Shown here piece by piece: positions 25,051 to 33,457 of a stretch of DNA of 64,000 nt. The notes below the pieces were generated by a model that was not told where the DNA came from, ran no database searches, and saw only the letters and a program-made list of their open reading frames with translations. Origin of the DNA: Sandaracinaceae bacterium (GTDB taxonomy: Bacteria > Myxococcota_A > Polyangia > Polyangiales > Houyiibacteriaceae); NCBI GenBank assembly GCA_020633055.1, contig JACKEJ010000004.1:310001-374000 (forward strand), written 5' to 3'. Position 1 is the stretch's first letter. The number at the start of each line of letters is the position of its first letter. Both the position numbers and the translations under genes were made by a program.

Positions 25051-26292
25051 GTGCAGGTGCCGCCTGCCCTGTCCGAGCGCTCTCGTCGCATCCTGTTCGC
25101 TGCCGTCACGGAGTACATCGCGACCGGCGAGCCCGTCGCCTCGCGTCGGTTGCAGAAGGCGTACGAGATCGAGCTGTCCCCCGCGACCATCCGCAACGTG
25201 CTCTCGGATCTCGAAGAGGCGGGCTACTTGGTGCAGCCGCACACGAGCTCGGGGCGCGTACCTTCGGAGGCCGGCTTTCGCGCGTTCGTGGACGCGCTGG
25301 TGAGCATGCGAGCGGTCTCCACCGCACACCGACGCGCCGTCGGGCGTGCGCTCGGGGCGTTGGGACCCAACGACGACTTGGTCCAAGAGGCGGGTGAGCT
25401 GCTCAGCTCGCTCACTGGCGCGGTGTCGGTCATCACGCGGCCGAAGCCAGAGGAAGAGGAGCTGGACCAGCTGCGCTTCATGCTGCTGCGCGCGGGGCAA
25501 GTGCTGGCTGTCCTCGTGACGCGGGCGGGGACCGTCCAGAACCGCGTGCTGGCGTTGCCCGAGGGCGTCGACGCGAGCGAGCTCGAGCGGCTCAACAACT
25601 ACCTGGGCGAGCACGCGCCGGGGAAGTCGCTCCGTCAGCTGCGTGACTTCCTGGCGGCGCGTCAGGACGATCGGCGCGACGAGTACGACGCCCTGCGCGG
25701 GCACGCGAGCGCTCTGATCGAGGCGGCCGCCGACAGCGCCCCCAGCGCGCTTTCGACCGTGGTGATCGAAGGACAGCAGCGCCTGTTCGACCGGCCCGAG
25801 TTCGGCGACGCCGCAAAGATCCGAGGATACCTGCGCGCCTTCGAAGACCGCGAGCGGCTGCTGAGCCTGTTGGACGAGACGATCGCCGCGGGCGGCGTCC
25901 AAGTGCTGATTGGCGCCGAGGCGAACCTGCACCCCGTGGAGGACATCTCACTCATTGCGACGCGCTACGAGGCGGGGCAGCGCGCACACGGAACGCTAGG
26001 TGTGGTGGGGCCTACGCGCATGGACTACGCGCAGGTCGTCCCCTTGGTGCGCTACACCGCCAGCTTCGTGAGCGAGCGCCTGGGAGGCGGTCGAGACGAG
26101 CGCGTGGAACGCGTGGAGCGGGAAGCGCGCGAGGGACGCGACGACCAGGGGTCAGTCGCAGGCGACGAGCGAGGGGGGAGCGACGACCACGAGGGACGCA
26201 CCACGGGTGATGGGCGAGGCGCTCGCGAAGGGCGTGCAGAACCTAGGCGGGACGGGTCGAGCGGGCCCCACGAGGACGGGCACCGACGGTGA
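25051..26292 (+). CDS. hrcA: Heat-shock repressor HrcA
   Basis: 413 residues. The N-terminal winged helix (ERSRRILFAAVTEYIATGEP, then LSPATIRNVLSDLEEAGYL, HTSSGRVPSEAGFRAFVD) is the canonical HrcA DNA-binding region, and the GAF-like/dimerisation part ends with GVVGPTRMDYAQVVPLV. HrcA represses groE and dnaK operons through CIRCE elements. Here no dnaK, grpE or groE is adjacent and I find no CIRCE sequence. About 65 extra residues at the C-terminus are low-complexity Arg, Glu, Gly and Asp. GTG 25051 is used; a GTG at 25057 is also possible. It overlaps the next gene by 4 bp (GTGA). Confidence 0.93.
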   Translation: MQVPPALSERSRRILFAAVTEYIATGEPVASRRLQKAYEIELSPATIRNVLSDLEEAGYLVQPHTSSGRVPSEAGFRAFVDALVSMRAVSTAHRRAVGRALGALGPNDDLVQEAGELLSSLTGAVSVITRPKPEEEELDQLRFMLLRAGQVLAVLVTRAGTVQNRVLALPEGVDASELERLNNYLGEHAPGKSLRQLRDFLAARQDDRRDEYDALRGHASALIEAAADSAPSALSTVVIEGQQRLFDRPEFGDAAKIRGYLRAFEDRERLLSLLDETIAAGGVQVLIGAEANLHPVEDISLIATRYEAGQRAHGTLGVVGPTRMDYAQVVPLVRYTASFVSERLGGGRDERVERVEREAREGRDDQGSVAGDERGGSDDHEGRTTGDGRGAREGRAEPRRDGSSGPHEDGHRR

Positions 26293-26762
26293 TCGTAGCC
26301 GCGCCGTTCCTGCCCGTCCGCGGGGTGCTGTTCGTGTGCGCCCACAACTCCGCGCGCAGCCCCATGGCCGAGGCGCTCGCGCGGGCGCGCTTGCCGGAGA
26401 CGGTCCACGTGACGAGCGCTGGACGGGACCCGAGCGCTGGCGTGCACCCCCTGGCCGTCGAGACCCTGCGCGAGGAGGATCGCCTCGACATCCGCAGCCA
26501 CCGACCGCGACAGCTCAGCACCGTCGACCTGTCGCGGGTGGACCTCGTGATCTCGCTTGCGGGCCGCGACATCCTCTCCGACCTCCCCCGCGGGCTCGAA
26601 CGGCTACACTGGGACACGGAGGACCCCACCCTGATCGGCTACGACCTGCGCCGGGACGTCCTGCTGGACCGCTTTCGGGACGTCCGAGACTCCCTCGTTC
26701 GACGCATCGGGCAGCTCGTCAGTCGCGGCCACGAGAGCTTCGGCCCGCCAGGTCTGCGCTGA
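26289..26762 (+). CDS. Low-molecular-weight phosphatase / ArsC-like protein
   Basis: 157 residues with the P-loop CAHNSARSPMAEAL (CX5R, residues 18-23), the catalytic site of the LMW protein-tyrosine phosphatase and thioredoxin-type arsenate reductase family. IGYDLRRDVLLDRFRDVRDSLVRRI matches the C-terminal helix of ArsC-like members (usually DPxxxx then D-x-F-R-x-x-R-D). The usual Asp-Pro acid loop is not clear, and the resolving Cys pair of true arsenate reductases is missing, so a phosphatase-like role is more likely. The GTG start overlaps the hrcA stop, so the genes are translationally coupled. Confidence 0.8.
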   Translation: MIVAAPFLPVRGVLFVCAHNSARSPMAEALARARLPETVHVTSAGRDPSAGVHPLAVETLREEDRLDIRSHRPRQLSTVDLSRVDLVISLAGRDILSDLPRGLERLHWDTEDPTLIGYDLRRDVLLDRFRDVRDSLVRRIGQLVSRGHESFGPPGLR

Positions 26763-26770
26763 GCTTCGCG

Positions 26771-26900
26771 GGACACCCATTCGGCCTGGGGACACCCATT
26801 CGGCCTGGGGACACCCATCCCGCCCGGGGACACCCATCCCGCCCGGGGACACCCATCCCGCCTGGGGACACCCGTCCCGCCCGGGGACACCCATCCATTC
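26771..26900 (+). repeat. GGACACCCA array 3 (19-bp period)
   Basis: Six exact cores (26771, 26790, 26809, 26828, 26847, 26885) and one variant GGACACCCG at 26866, in strict 19-bp units with linkers such as TCCCGCCCGG or TTCGGCCTGG. It fills the whole gap after the phosphatase stop up to the acyl-CoA dehydrogenase operator. Confidence 0.95.
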
Positions 26901-26908
26901 CGCTCTTG

Positions 26909-26926
26909 TGAATGAACGCTCAGTCA
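26909..26926 (+). promoter_or_regulatory. TetR-type palindrome upstream of acyl-CoA dehydrogenase
   Basis: TGAATGAACGCTCAGTCA is a symmetric site (TGA-N-TGA-N-CG-N-TCA-N-TCA). It lies 51 bp before the acyl-CoA dehydrogenase ATG. Palindromes of this shape are bound by TetR-family fatty-acid-degradation repressors in proteobacteria. No regulator gene is nearby. Confidence 0.55.
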
Positions 26927-26977
26927 GTACCCTGCTCGGATGTACTCACCGCGCGGTGAGCTTCCGAGGAGCGAGCG

Positions 26978-28207
26978 ATGATCGAGTGGAGCGAACAACA
27001 CAAGCAGATCCGGTCCATGGTGCGGCGCTTCGTCGAGACCGAGATCGTCCCGCAGATCGACGAGCTGGAGCACGGGGACACGCCGCCGTACGAGGTCCTG
27101 CGCAAGATGCTGAAGACGTTCGGCATCGGCGACATGGCGAAGGGAAAGTTTCTCGCGGAACTCGAGCGCAAGAAGAAGGGTGAGGTACGCGAGAAGAAGG
27201 AGCGCGAGGGTTTCCACGGTCCCTCCGCAGACGCGATGGCGATGCAGCTGATCCCCATCGTCGAGCTCTGCCGCCACAGCCCGGGCATGGTGACCGCCCT
27301 CGGGGTCAGCATCGGGCTCACGGCAGGCGCCATCGAGCGCAAGGGAACCCTCGCACAGCAAGAAGAGTTCGTGCCGCCGCTGCTCACGCTGGAGAAGGTC
27401 GGCGCCTGGGCCATCACGGAGCCGGGCAGCGGCTCCGACGCGTTCGGCTCCATGCGCGCCAGCGCCCGCCGCGACGGAGACGACTACATCCTGAATGGCA
27501 GCAAGACGTTCATCACGAACGGGCCGTACGCGGACACCATCGTGTTCATCTGCCGGCTCGAGGGCGCCGCAGGGCCCGATGGCGAGCTACCCATCGTCAG
27601 CTTCATCCTCGACCGCGGCATGAAGGGGCTCGAGCAGAGCAAGCCGCTCCGCAAGATGGGGATGCACAGCTCACCCACAGGGCAGCTGTTCCTCGACGAC
27701 GTGCGGGTCCCCAAGTCGCGCGTGCTTGGCGAGAGCGAGGAAGGCGGGGCCCGCAAGAGCGCGAAAGACACGTTCGGGAGCGAGCGCACCGGGGTCGCGG
27801 CGATGTCCCTCGGCATCATCGAGCGCTGCCTCGAGCTGTGTAAGGAGTACGCCAAGACCCGCGTGCAGTTCGGCAAAGCCATCGGCGAGTTCCAGCTGAT
27901 CCAGCTCAAGCTCGCCAAGATGGAGGTGGCCCGCATGAACGTGCAGAACCTCGTCTTCCGGCAGATCGAGCTCGCGGGGCACGGGAAGCACATGAACCTC
28001 GCTGAAGCATCCGCAGCCAAGCTGTACTGCGCGCAGAGCGCGATGGAGGTGTGCCTCGAGGCCGTCCAGCTATTCGGCGGGAACGGGTACATGGCCGAGT
28101 ACCGCGTGGAGCAGCTGTGCAGAGACGCAAAAGTGCTTCAGATCTACGGAGGAACCGACGAGATTCAGATCTCTCAGATCGCTCGCTCGATGCTGAGGGA
28201 CGCGTAG
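26978..28207 (+). CDS. Acyl-CoA dehydrogenase
   Basis: 409 residues of the standard length. N-terminal helices (MIEWSEQHKQIRSMVRRFVE), the FAD/substrate signature AWAITEPGSGSDAFGSM and LNGSKTFITNGPYAD, and the C-terminal motifs RVQFGKAIGEFQLIQLKLA and QLFGGNGYMAEYRVEQLCRDAKV with QIYGGTDEIQ are all intact. The family oxidises acyl-CoA to 2-enoyl-CoA, passing electrons to ETF. In QIYGGTDEIQ the residue at the catalytic Glu position of medium-chain enzymes is Asp-Glu-adjacent as usual. A TetR-type operator precedes it. It appears monocistronic, with 163 bp before the next gene. Confidence 0.95.
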   Translation: MIEWSEQHKQIRSMVRRFVETEIVPQIDELEHGDTPPYEVLRKMLKTFGIGDMAKGKFLAELERKKKGEVREKKEREGFHGPSADAMAMQLIPIVELCRHSPGMVTALGVSIGLTAGAIERKGTLAQQEEFVPPLLTLEKVGAWAITEPGSGSDAFGSMRASARRDGDDYILNGSKTFITNGPYADTIVFICRLEGAAGPDGELPIVSFILDRGMKGLEQSKPLRKMGMHSSPTGQLFLDDVRVPKSRVLGESEEGGARKSAKDTFGSERTGVAAMSLGIIERCLELCKEYAKTRVQFGKAIGEFQLIQLKLAKMEVARMNVQNLVFRQIELAGHGKHMNLAEASAAKLYCAQSAMEVCLEAVQLFGGNGYMAEYRVEQLCRDAKVLQIYGGTDEIQISQIARSMLRDA

Positions 28208-28370
28208 TCCCCGCGAACCGCCGCGCACAACGCTTGCTATTGGCGAGCAAAGGTCGCATTTTCGGGCGTCGTCGTGGCCTCTTGGGCGCTTCGCGAACTT
28301 GACCTGTACACGCGTGAACCGCAGTATGGTCCCCCCCCTGTAAGTGAGCGTCTCGAGGTACTGACCGATC

Positions 28371-29843
28371 ATGGCCGAACAGCGATATCGCGTAGTAGAG
28401 CGCTTAGCCGCTGGTGGCATGGCCGAGGTGTTCGTCGGCGACGCCATGAGCGTGCAGGGCTTCAAGAAGCGCGTGGCGATCAAGCGCGTCTTGCCGCACC
28501 TGGCGTCCAACGAGAACTTCATCGGGATGTTCCTGGACGAGGCCCGCCTCGGGGCGCGCATGAACCACGCGAACATCGTGTCGGTCATGGATATCGGCGC
28601 GGCCGACAACACCTACTTCATCGTGATGGAGTACGTGGACGGGGCGAACCTCAAGACCATCATCGAGGTGCTGCTCAAGCAGGGGCGCACCGTACCGATG
28701 AAGGAGGCCGTCTACATCGCGATGGAGGCCAGCCGCGGCCTCAGCTACGCGCACGAGCTGTGCGACGACGAGGGCAATGACCTCGACATCGTGCACCGCG
28801 ACATCTCCCCGCCGAACATCCTCATCAGCAAGCGCGGTGAGGTGAAGGTCACCGACTTCGGCCTCGCGAAGGCGAGCACACAGCTGGAGAAGACCGACCC
28901 GGGCGTGGTGAAGGGCAAGTTCAGCTACCTGGCGCCCGAGGCCGCCGTGGGCGACGCGGTCGATGAGCGTGCGGACATCTTCGCGCTGGGCATCGTGCTT
29001 TGGGAGATGATCGCGGGGCGGCGCCTGTTCCTGGGCGACTCGGACTACCAGACCGTCAAGCTGGTGCAGCAGGCGCAGGTGCCGAGCTTGTCCGCGATCA
29101 ACCCCGAGGCCGACGAGGCGCTCGAGCGTGTGCTGGCGAAGGCGTTGGCGAAGAACCCTGCTGACCGCTACCAGACGGCGCGCGAGATGAGCGACGCGCT
29201 GGCGGGTTTCCTGTTCAGCCACCAGCTGAAGGTCACCTCCTACGACATCGCCGCCCTCGTGAAAAACGCCGTCGAGAACGAGGACAAGCCGCGCGCAGCT
29301 GTCGGGCAACAGTCGATCATCGACAAGCTCATCCAGGAAGAGCTCGTGCGCTTCACCTCGCTCGGTGGCGACGGAGGTGGGGCAGGACACGCGCTGGACA
29401 TGGACGACGACATGGGGGGCGCGCAGCCTCTCGATGCGGGCTCGTTCGAGGATCCGTCCTCCTGGTTCAGCGACGACGGGGATGGTGCGGGGTTCGGGTT
29501 CGGGGAGGGCGCCGGAGCCGAGGGCGCAGCCCCGCTGCCGGGCTGGCGTGAGTCTGGCGTGGACGACGGAATCGCCAAGCTGGAATCGCAGAACGTGGAC
29601 CTCGATGCGGTGGCCGGTGTGAGAAGCGCAGGCGGGTCGAACGGGGGTTCGAGCAGCAGCACGGGCGGAGGGACACCCACGACGACGGCTCCGCGCGATG
29701 CCTCGGACTCCTCGCCCTCGAGGACACCCACAGCGGCGGGAGCTCCGGAGGCTGCGTCGGGGGGGTCAGGCAAGTGGATGCTCGTGGCGCTACTCGTCGT
29801 CGCCGTTGGCGGTGCAGCTGCGTTCCTCATGACACAGTCCTGA
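28371..29843 (+). CDS. Ser/Thr protein kinase with C-terminal membrane anchor
   Basis: 490 residues. Kinase domain 1-280 with G-loop LAAGGMAEVF, catalytic Lys in RVAIKRVLP, VHRDISPPNIL and TDFGLAKAS, followed by GKFSYLAPE. A Gly/Ser/Asp-rich linker (about 320-460) leads to a single hydrophobic segment WMLVALLVVAVGGAAAFL at the extreme C-terminus. The kinase is cytoplasmic and the tail would leave almost nothing outside, so it probably anchors rather than senses. Two GGACACCCA elements (29671, 29722) sit in the linker and read GTP and RTP. TTGACC at 28299 may be its -35. Confidence 0.93.
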   Translation: MAEQRYRVVERLAAGGMAEVFVGDAMSVQGFKKRVAIKRVLPHLASNENFIGMFLDEARLGARMNHANIVSVMDIGAADNTYFIVMEYVDGANLKTIIEVLLKQGRTVPMKEAVYIAMEASRGLSYAHELCDDEGNDLDIVHRDISPPNILISKRGEVKVTDFGLAKASTQLEKTDPGVVKGKFSYLAPEAAVGDAVDERADIFALGIVLWEMIAGRRLFLGDSDYQTVKLVQQAQVPSLSAINPEADEALERVLAKALAKNPADRYQTAREMSDALAGFLFSHQLKVTSYDIAALVKNAVENEDKPRAAVGQQSIIDKLIQEELVRFTSLGGDGGGAGHALDMDDDMGGAQPLDAGSFEDPSSWFSDDGDGAGFGFGEGAGAEGAAPLPGWRESGVDDGIAKLESQNVDLDAVAGVRSAGGSNGGSSSSTGGGTPTTTAPRDASDSSPSRTPTAAGAPEAASGGSGKWMLVALLVVAVGGAAAFLMTQS

Positions 29844-29889
29844 GCCAGGCCGTCAGCCTGCCTGACGGACTTTGGGCCTGGCGGGCGGG

Positions 29890-30008
29890 CCGGGGACACC
29901 CATCTGCTTGGGCCTGGCGGGCCTGCCGGGGACACCCATCTGCTTGGGCCGGCCGGGGACACCCATCTGCGGGCCAGGCGCGTGGGCCTGCCGGGGACAC
30001 CCATCTGC
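29890..30008 (+). repeat. GGACACCCA array 4
   Basis: Four cores at 29894, 29930, 29957 and 29995 separated by 36, 27 and 38 bp, with linkers rich in GGGCCTG, CTGCTTGGG and GCCGGCC. It lies between two convergent genes, the kinase and the transglutaminase protein (stop at 30033). Confidence 0.95.
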
Positions 30009-30032
30009 TTGCCTTCCGGGCCGGGCCCCCAC

Positions 30033-32210
30033 TCAGCGTACCTCGCGTAGCCGCCGCCCGAGGCGTCGCTGCTCACGTCGACTCAGCGTCTGGGTGCCGA
30101 ACCGCGCTGCGACGTAGGCTTCAGTGATGGCCTGGACGACATCCGCACCGGGGTGACCACGTTGCGCTATCAACTCCATGTGTTGGATGGGTGTCCTCGC
30201 AGCGGGTCGTGGCACGCCGACGCGCGCCAACCGCCGCTCGAGCGACTGGTACAGCGCACGGGCACGCGCGGCGTCCTCGGACAGCGTGCCCTGCCCGGAC
30301 GTGCGTCCACGGCGCAAGACCAGCGCCCCGACGAGGAGGACGCCAAGCAGGCACGCCGCCGCGATTGCCCCCCGCGACCGCCCCCCGTGCAACGCGACGC
30401 CAAGCTGCGACTCGTCGTCCCCTCCCGTGGCCGCCCTCGGGCCGAGGACACCCAACTCGCGCAGGAACGCTCCGATCGCGCGGAGTCCGTCCACTTGGGC
30501 GCGTAGGTCATAGCCCACGACGCGCCTTTGCCAGGCGGTCCGGAGGGCGTCGAGCACGTCCATCACCGGTGACAGGAACGCTGACTGTGCTGGTCCGTTG
30601 TCCGCCCGCACCGCTGGTGTGGGGTCCAGAGTGCGCCAGTCTCCATCGATGTGGGCCTCCACCCAGCTATGGGCGTCGCCGTTCCGGACGGCGTAGTAGC
30701 CGCCGAAGCGGTTGAACTCACCGCCGACGAAGCCGGTCACGCTCCTTGTCGGGACACCCACCGTCCGGAGCATGATGGCCATGGCGCTCGAGAAGTACTC
30801 GCAGTGGCCCGCGCGCGCCTCGAACAGGAACACGTGGAGCGGGTCTTGGCCCGCGGTGTCCGGCTGGACGAGACTGTACGAGAACTCCCCCGATGACCGC
30901 AGGTAGTCGCGCACGCGCACGGCCATCTCGGACGTCGAGCGCGCCCCGCTCACCACCTCTCGTGTCAGCGCCGCGATGCGCTCGTGCCCCTCTGGCACCT
31001 GCAGGTAGGCCTCGCGTTCTAGCGCGCTGAGCTCCCGGGGCCGAGCAGGCGCGTCCCAGGTGGTTGGCGCGCGCTCCCAGACGGCCTCGTCGGGGGCAGT
31101 CACCGCATCGTACGCCAGGGGGAGGCCATCTGGCTCGAGGTAGCGTAGGTCGAGCCCGCTCCGAAGCTCCAGCCGACGGTACACCACCACACCGTTGGAG
31201 ACGCGGGCGCTGACGTCGACTGCCACGGCTCGTTCGGGGAGGAACACGACGGGATCGTCCAAGGGGTCCACCAAGACGCTGAGATGGGTGTCCCCGGCAT
31301 CCGGCCGCCGGCGAAGCAGCACGCGCTCTCCGATGTCGACGACACGCTCCTGGTCGTCGAGTTGCCGCGACCAGTGACCGGCCTCGTAGTGGTCGAACGA
31401 GGTCCCGCGCATGCGAAACGCGCGGTACGGAGCGGGGGACGCAGACAGGTGCTGCGGAGTGATGCGCATCACAACGGTCGGGTCATCGCGGATGACACCG
31501 AAGCCGCCCAGCTGGATGTCCCCGCCAAAGCCCACGACACTGGACGGATCCCCGTCGCCCAAAGAGAGGAATCCGAGTCCCACCCGCGGGAAGAGCAGGA
31601 AGAAGAAGGCCGTGACGAAGAACAGCGGTAGCGAGAGCAACGCCGTTCCCGCCAAGAAGCCGCTCCCCACGAGCGGCCGCTGAAGCCAGACCTGGGCCTC
31701 CGGTGACGGGCCATCCGTGATCGTCGCACCGGGCAACGCATATTGGGTTTCCAGCTCCCCGCGGAGGTGGTTGAGCGCCAGGATCCAAGGCGTGATCACC
31801 ACATAGAGGAGAAAGATCAGCGCGTAGTCGAGCCCGTTCGAGAGGATGGTCGCCGCCAGTAGGTGGATGATGGCCAAGACCGCGATGTGCTGGTGGTCGA
31901 GCGCCCCGCGACGGTGATAGAGGCGCGACACTTGGAGGACACCCACGAACTCCACAGAGAGCGTGAGGATGGATGTCCCCGAAAACCCGCGCGCCACTTG
32001 GAGGACACCCACCGCCGCCATCAGGGCGGTGACCGCCCGCGACCAACGGACGGGGAGGAACCGCCGCTCGTCGACGAACCAGCTCGCGACCACGAGGACA
32101 CCCATCACGAGGATCAAGGGGGGCTGCAGGGTGTCCCCAAGGGTCAGCGCGAAGAGGCCGATGCTGGCCACGAGATAGGTAACGAGCTTGTGGAGCCGAA
32201 GGAAGCTCAT
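30033..32210 (-). CDS. TgpA-like transmembrane transglutaminase-domain protein
   Basis: 725 residues. Several N-terminal membrane helices occupy about 8-210 (for example LVASIGLFALTLGD, ALIFLLYVVITPWILALN). An extracytoplasmic transglutaminase-like domain follows, with catalytic Cys in GHCEYFSSAMAI (near 466), His in DAHSWVEA (near 513) and Asp in LDPTPA (near 530). One more membrane helix lies near 595-615, with a C-terminal DUF4129-like tail. It is the last gene of a moxR-DUF58-tgpA operon; its ATG overlaps the DUF58 stop by 4 bp. It carries seven GGACACCCA elements in coding DNA (four in the helical N-terminal half or linker: 31285, 31937, 32003 and 32096), none disrupting the motifs. Confidence 0.9.
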   Translation of the reverse strand: MSFLRLHKLVTYLVASIGLFALTLGDTLQPPLILVMGVLVVASWFVDERRFLPVRWSRAVTALMAAVGVLQVARGFSGTSILTLSVEFVGVLQVSRLYHRRGALDHQHIAVLAIIHLLAATILSNGLDYALIFLLYVVITPWILALNHLRGELETQYALPGATITDGPSPEAQVWLQRPLVGSGFLAGTALLSLPLFFVTAFFFLLFPRVGLGFLSLGDGDPSSVVGFGGDIQLGGFGVIRDDPTVVMRITPQHLSASPAPYRAFRMRGTSFDHYEAGHWSRQLDDQERVVDIGERVLLRRRPDAGDTHLSVLVDPLDDPVVFLPERAVAVDVSARVSNGVVVYRRLELRSGLDLRYLEPDGLPLAYDAVTAPDEAVWERAPTTWDAPARPRELSALEREAYLQVPEGHERIAALTREVVSGARSTSEMAVRVRDYLRSSGEFSYSLVQPDTAGQDPLHVFLFEARAGHCEYFSSAMAIMLRTVGVPTRSVTGFVGGEFNRFGGYYAVRNGDAHSWVEAHIDGDWRTLDPTPAVRADNGPAQSAFLSPVMDVLDALRTAWQRRVVGYDLRAQVDGLRAIGAFLRELGVLGPRAATGGDDESQLGVALHGGRSRGAIAAACLLGVLLVGALVLRRGRTSGQGTLSEDAARARALYQSLERRLARVGVPRPAARTPIQHMELIAQRGHPGADVVQAITEAYVAARFGTQTLSRREQRRLGRRLREVR

Positions 32211-33457
32211 GCGGCGTGCTCCGGCCGAGAGGGCGGTGGCGACCCCGGGAGGCGACCTGGACCGGGCGCCACGCCCGAGACGTCGACCGCGACGCGCAGC
32301 GTGAAGCCGTCCCGCATCCGCGGCGACGATGCCGGGGCCCGATGTGCGAACTCCGGACGCGACTGGGACCGGTCGGTAGTGGGCGGATCGAGCGACGCGA
32401 GGGGGTCCGCTGCGAATGGCGCGAGCAGCGCCAAGAACCGAAGGAGGGGGTCGGCACTTGCGCCAGCGTCGACCCGCACACTCGCCGAGTGTTCGCATCG
32501 AATTGCGACAGAAATCCCCTGTGCCAGCGAGGCTACGGCGAGGGACGCGCACTCGGAGACGGCGTGCTCGAAGGCCGCTTCCCACTTGTCCCGTGCATGA
32601 GCGGCGCTGGGAGGGCGCTCGTCCAGCAGAAGCGTCAGGGTCCGGTCCGCGTCGGCGGCCCGCTCACGCGACACGAGGCGGCCCTGACTCGCGCTACGCC
32701 GCCAGTGGATGTCCCGGGATTCGTCCGAAGGGCGGTGGGGCCTGAGTCCGAGCGTGTCATGCCCGAAACCTCGCCGCGGGCTACTATCCACCATGCCACG
32801 CGCGTCCGTGGGTAGCCTCGGGGGTGCGACCTCGCGGACCGCCGGAAACACCAACACCTGTTCCGCTGTGGCCCTGCGGCTGACCTTCTCGATGAGCCCA
32901 AAGGGGTAGCGGGTGGCCACCAACAGCATCCCGAGCGAGTGGACACCCCGGCGGAGTGGGGTGAGTGAGGTCGACACGGTCACGTGCGCGCGAGCGGGGA
33001 CCCGGACGACGTATGTGCCGCGGCCGGTGAAGGCTCCCACTGCAGATGGGTGTCCTCTGGAGGACGTCCCGGATGGGTGTCCTCTGGACGCCTCCTGGGC
33101 GGCCTCCTCGTTGGGTGGGTGTCCTCTGGCGACCTCCTCTCTGGCGACCTCCTCGCGGATGTCCAGCGAGAGACTCGGAAGGTACCGCTTGGTGTTCACC
33201 AGCCTGACCTCGATGGAGTGCGCGACCCCGACGTACAAGCGCGGCGGAAGCCTCCGGTGGGCTTGCAGCTGGTACAGCGCCAGGTCGCTGAGGGTGCCGC
33301 TCACGAGCAGTAGGCTGAGCAGCAGCCCGAGGATGAGGTAGAGCAAGTTGTTGCCCGTGTTGACAGCCGCGATGCCCACTCCGAAGGTGACGAAGACATA
33401 GCCCTTCCCCTGACGAGTGAGCGAGAAGCGCTGACGCCGGCGGCCGATGCGGCTCAT
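32207..33457 (-). CDS. DUF58 protein
   Basis: 416 residues. An N-terminal pair of hydrophobic segments (TFGVGIAAVNTGNNLLYLIL, LGLLLSLLLVSGTLSDLAL) precedes the DUF58 core. That core shows YPFGLIEK, GHDTLGLRPHRPSDESRDIHWR (the DUF58 hallmark R-x-Y/H-x-x-GD/SRDIxWR) and a VWA-like fold. MoxR-DUF58 pairs are chaperone-like modules. The segment around 105-145 holds EEVAREEVARGHPPNEEAAQ and two more GHP copies, all derived from three minus-orientation GGACACCCA elements; this stretch looks inserted relative to the family. ATG start overlaps the moxR stop by 4 bp. Confidence 0.9.
   Translation of the reverse strand: MSRIGRRRQRFSLTRQGKGYVFVTFGVGIAAVNTGNNLLYLILGLLLSLLLVSGTLSDLALYQLQAHRRLPPRLYVGVAHSIEVRLVNTKRYLPSLSLDIREEVAREEVARGHPPNEEAAQEASRGHPSGTSSRGHPSAVGAFTGRGTYVVRVPARAHVTVSTSLTPLRRGVHSLGMLLVATRYPFGLIEKVSRRATAEQVLVFPAVREVAPPRLPTDARGMVDSSPRRGFGHDTLGLRPHRPSDESRDIHWRRSASQGRLVSRERAADADRTLTLLLDERPPSAAHARDKWEAAFEHAVSECASLAVASLAQGISVAIRCEHSASVRVDAGASADPLLRFLALLAPFAADPLASLDPPTTDRSQSRPEFAHRAPASSPRMRDGFTLRVAVDVSGVAPGPGRLPGSPPPSRPEHAA
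33040..33126 (-). repeat. Cluster of three TGGGTGTCC elements inside DUF58 gene
   Basis: Cores at 33047, 33074 and 33116 read as GHPS, GHPS and GHPP in the minus-strand protein. Spacings of 27 and 42 bp are multiples of 3, so the reading frame is kept through the insertion. Confidence 0.9.

Noticed and set aside
26771..26900. Rho-independent terminator in array 3
   Set aside because: Repeat units lack a long stem and a U-tract; only the tiny GGG-ACA-CCC core could pair.
28208..28260. Terminator after acyl-CoA dehydrogenase (TTGCT/AGCAA stem)
   Set aside because: A 5-bp stem without a U-tract is too weak to support.
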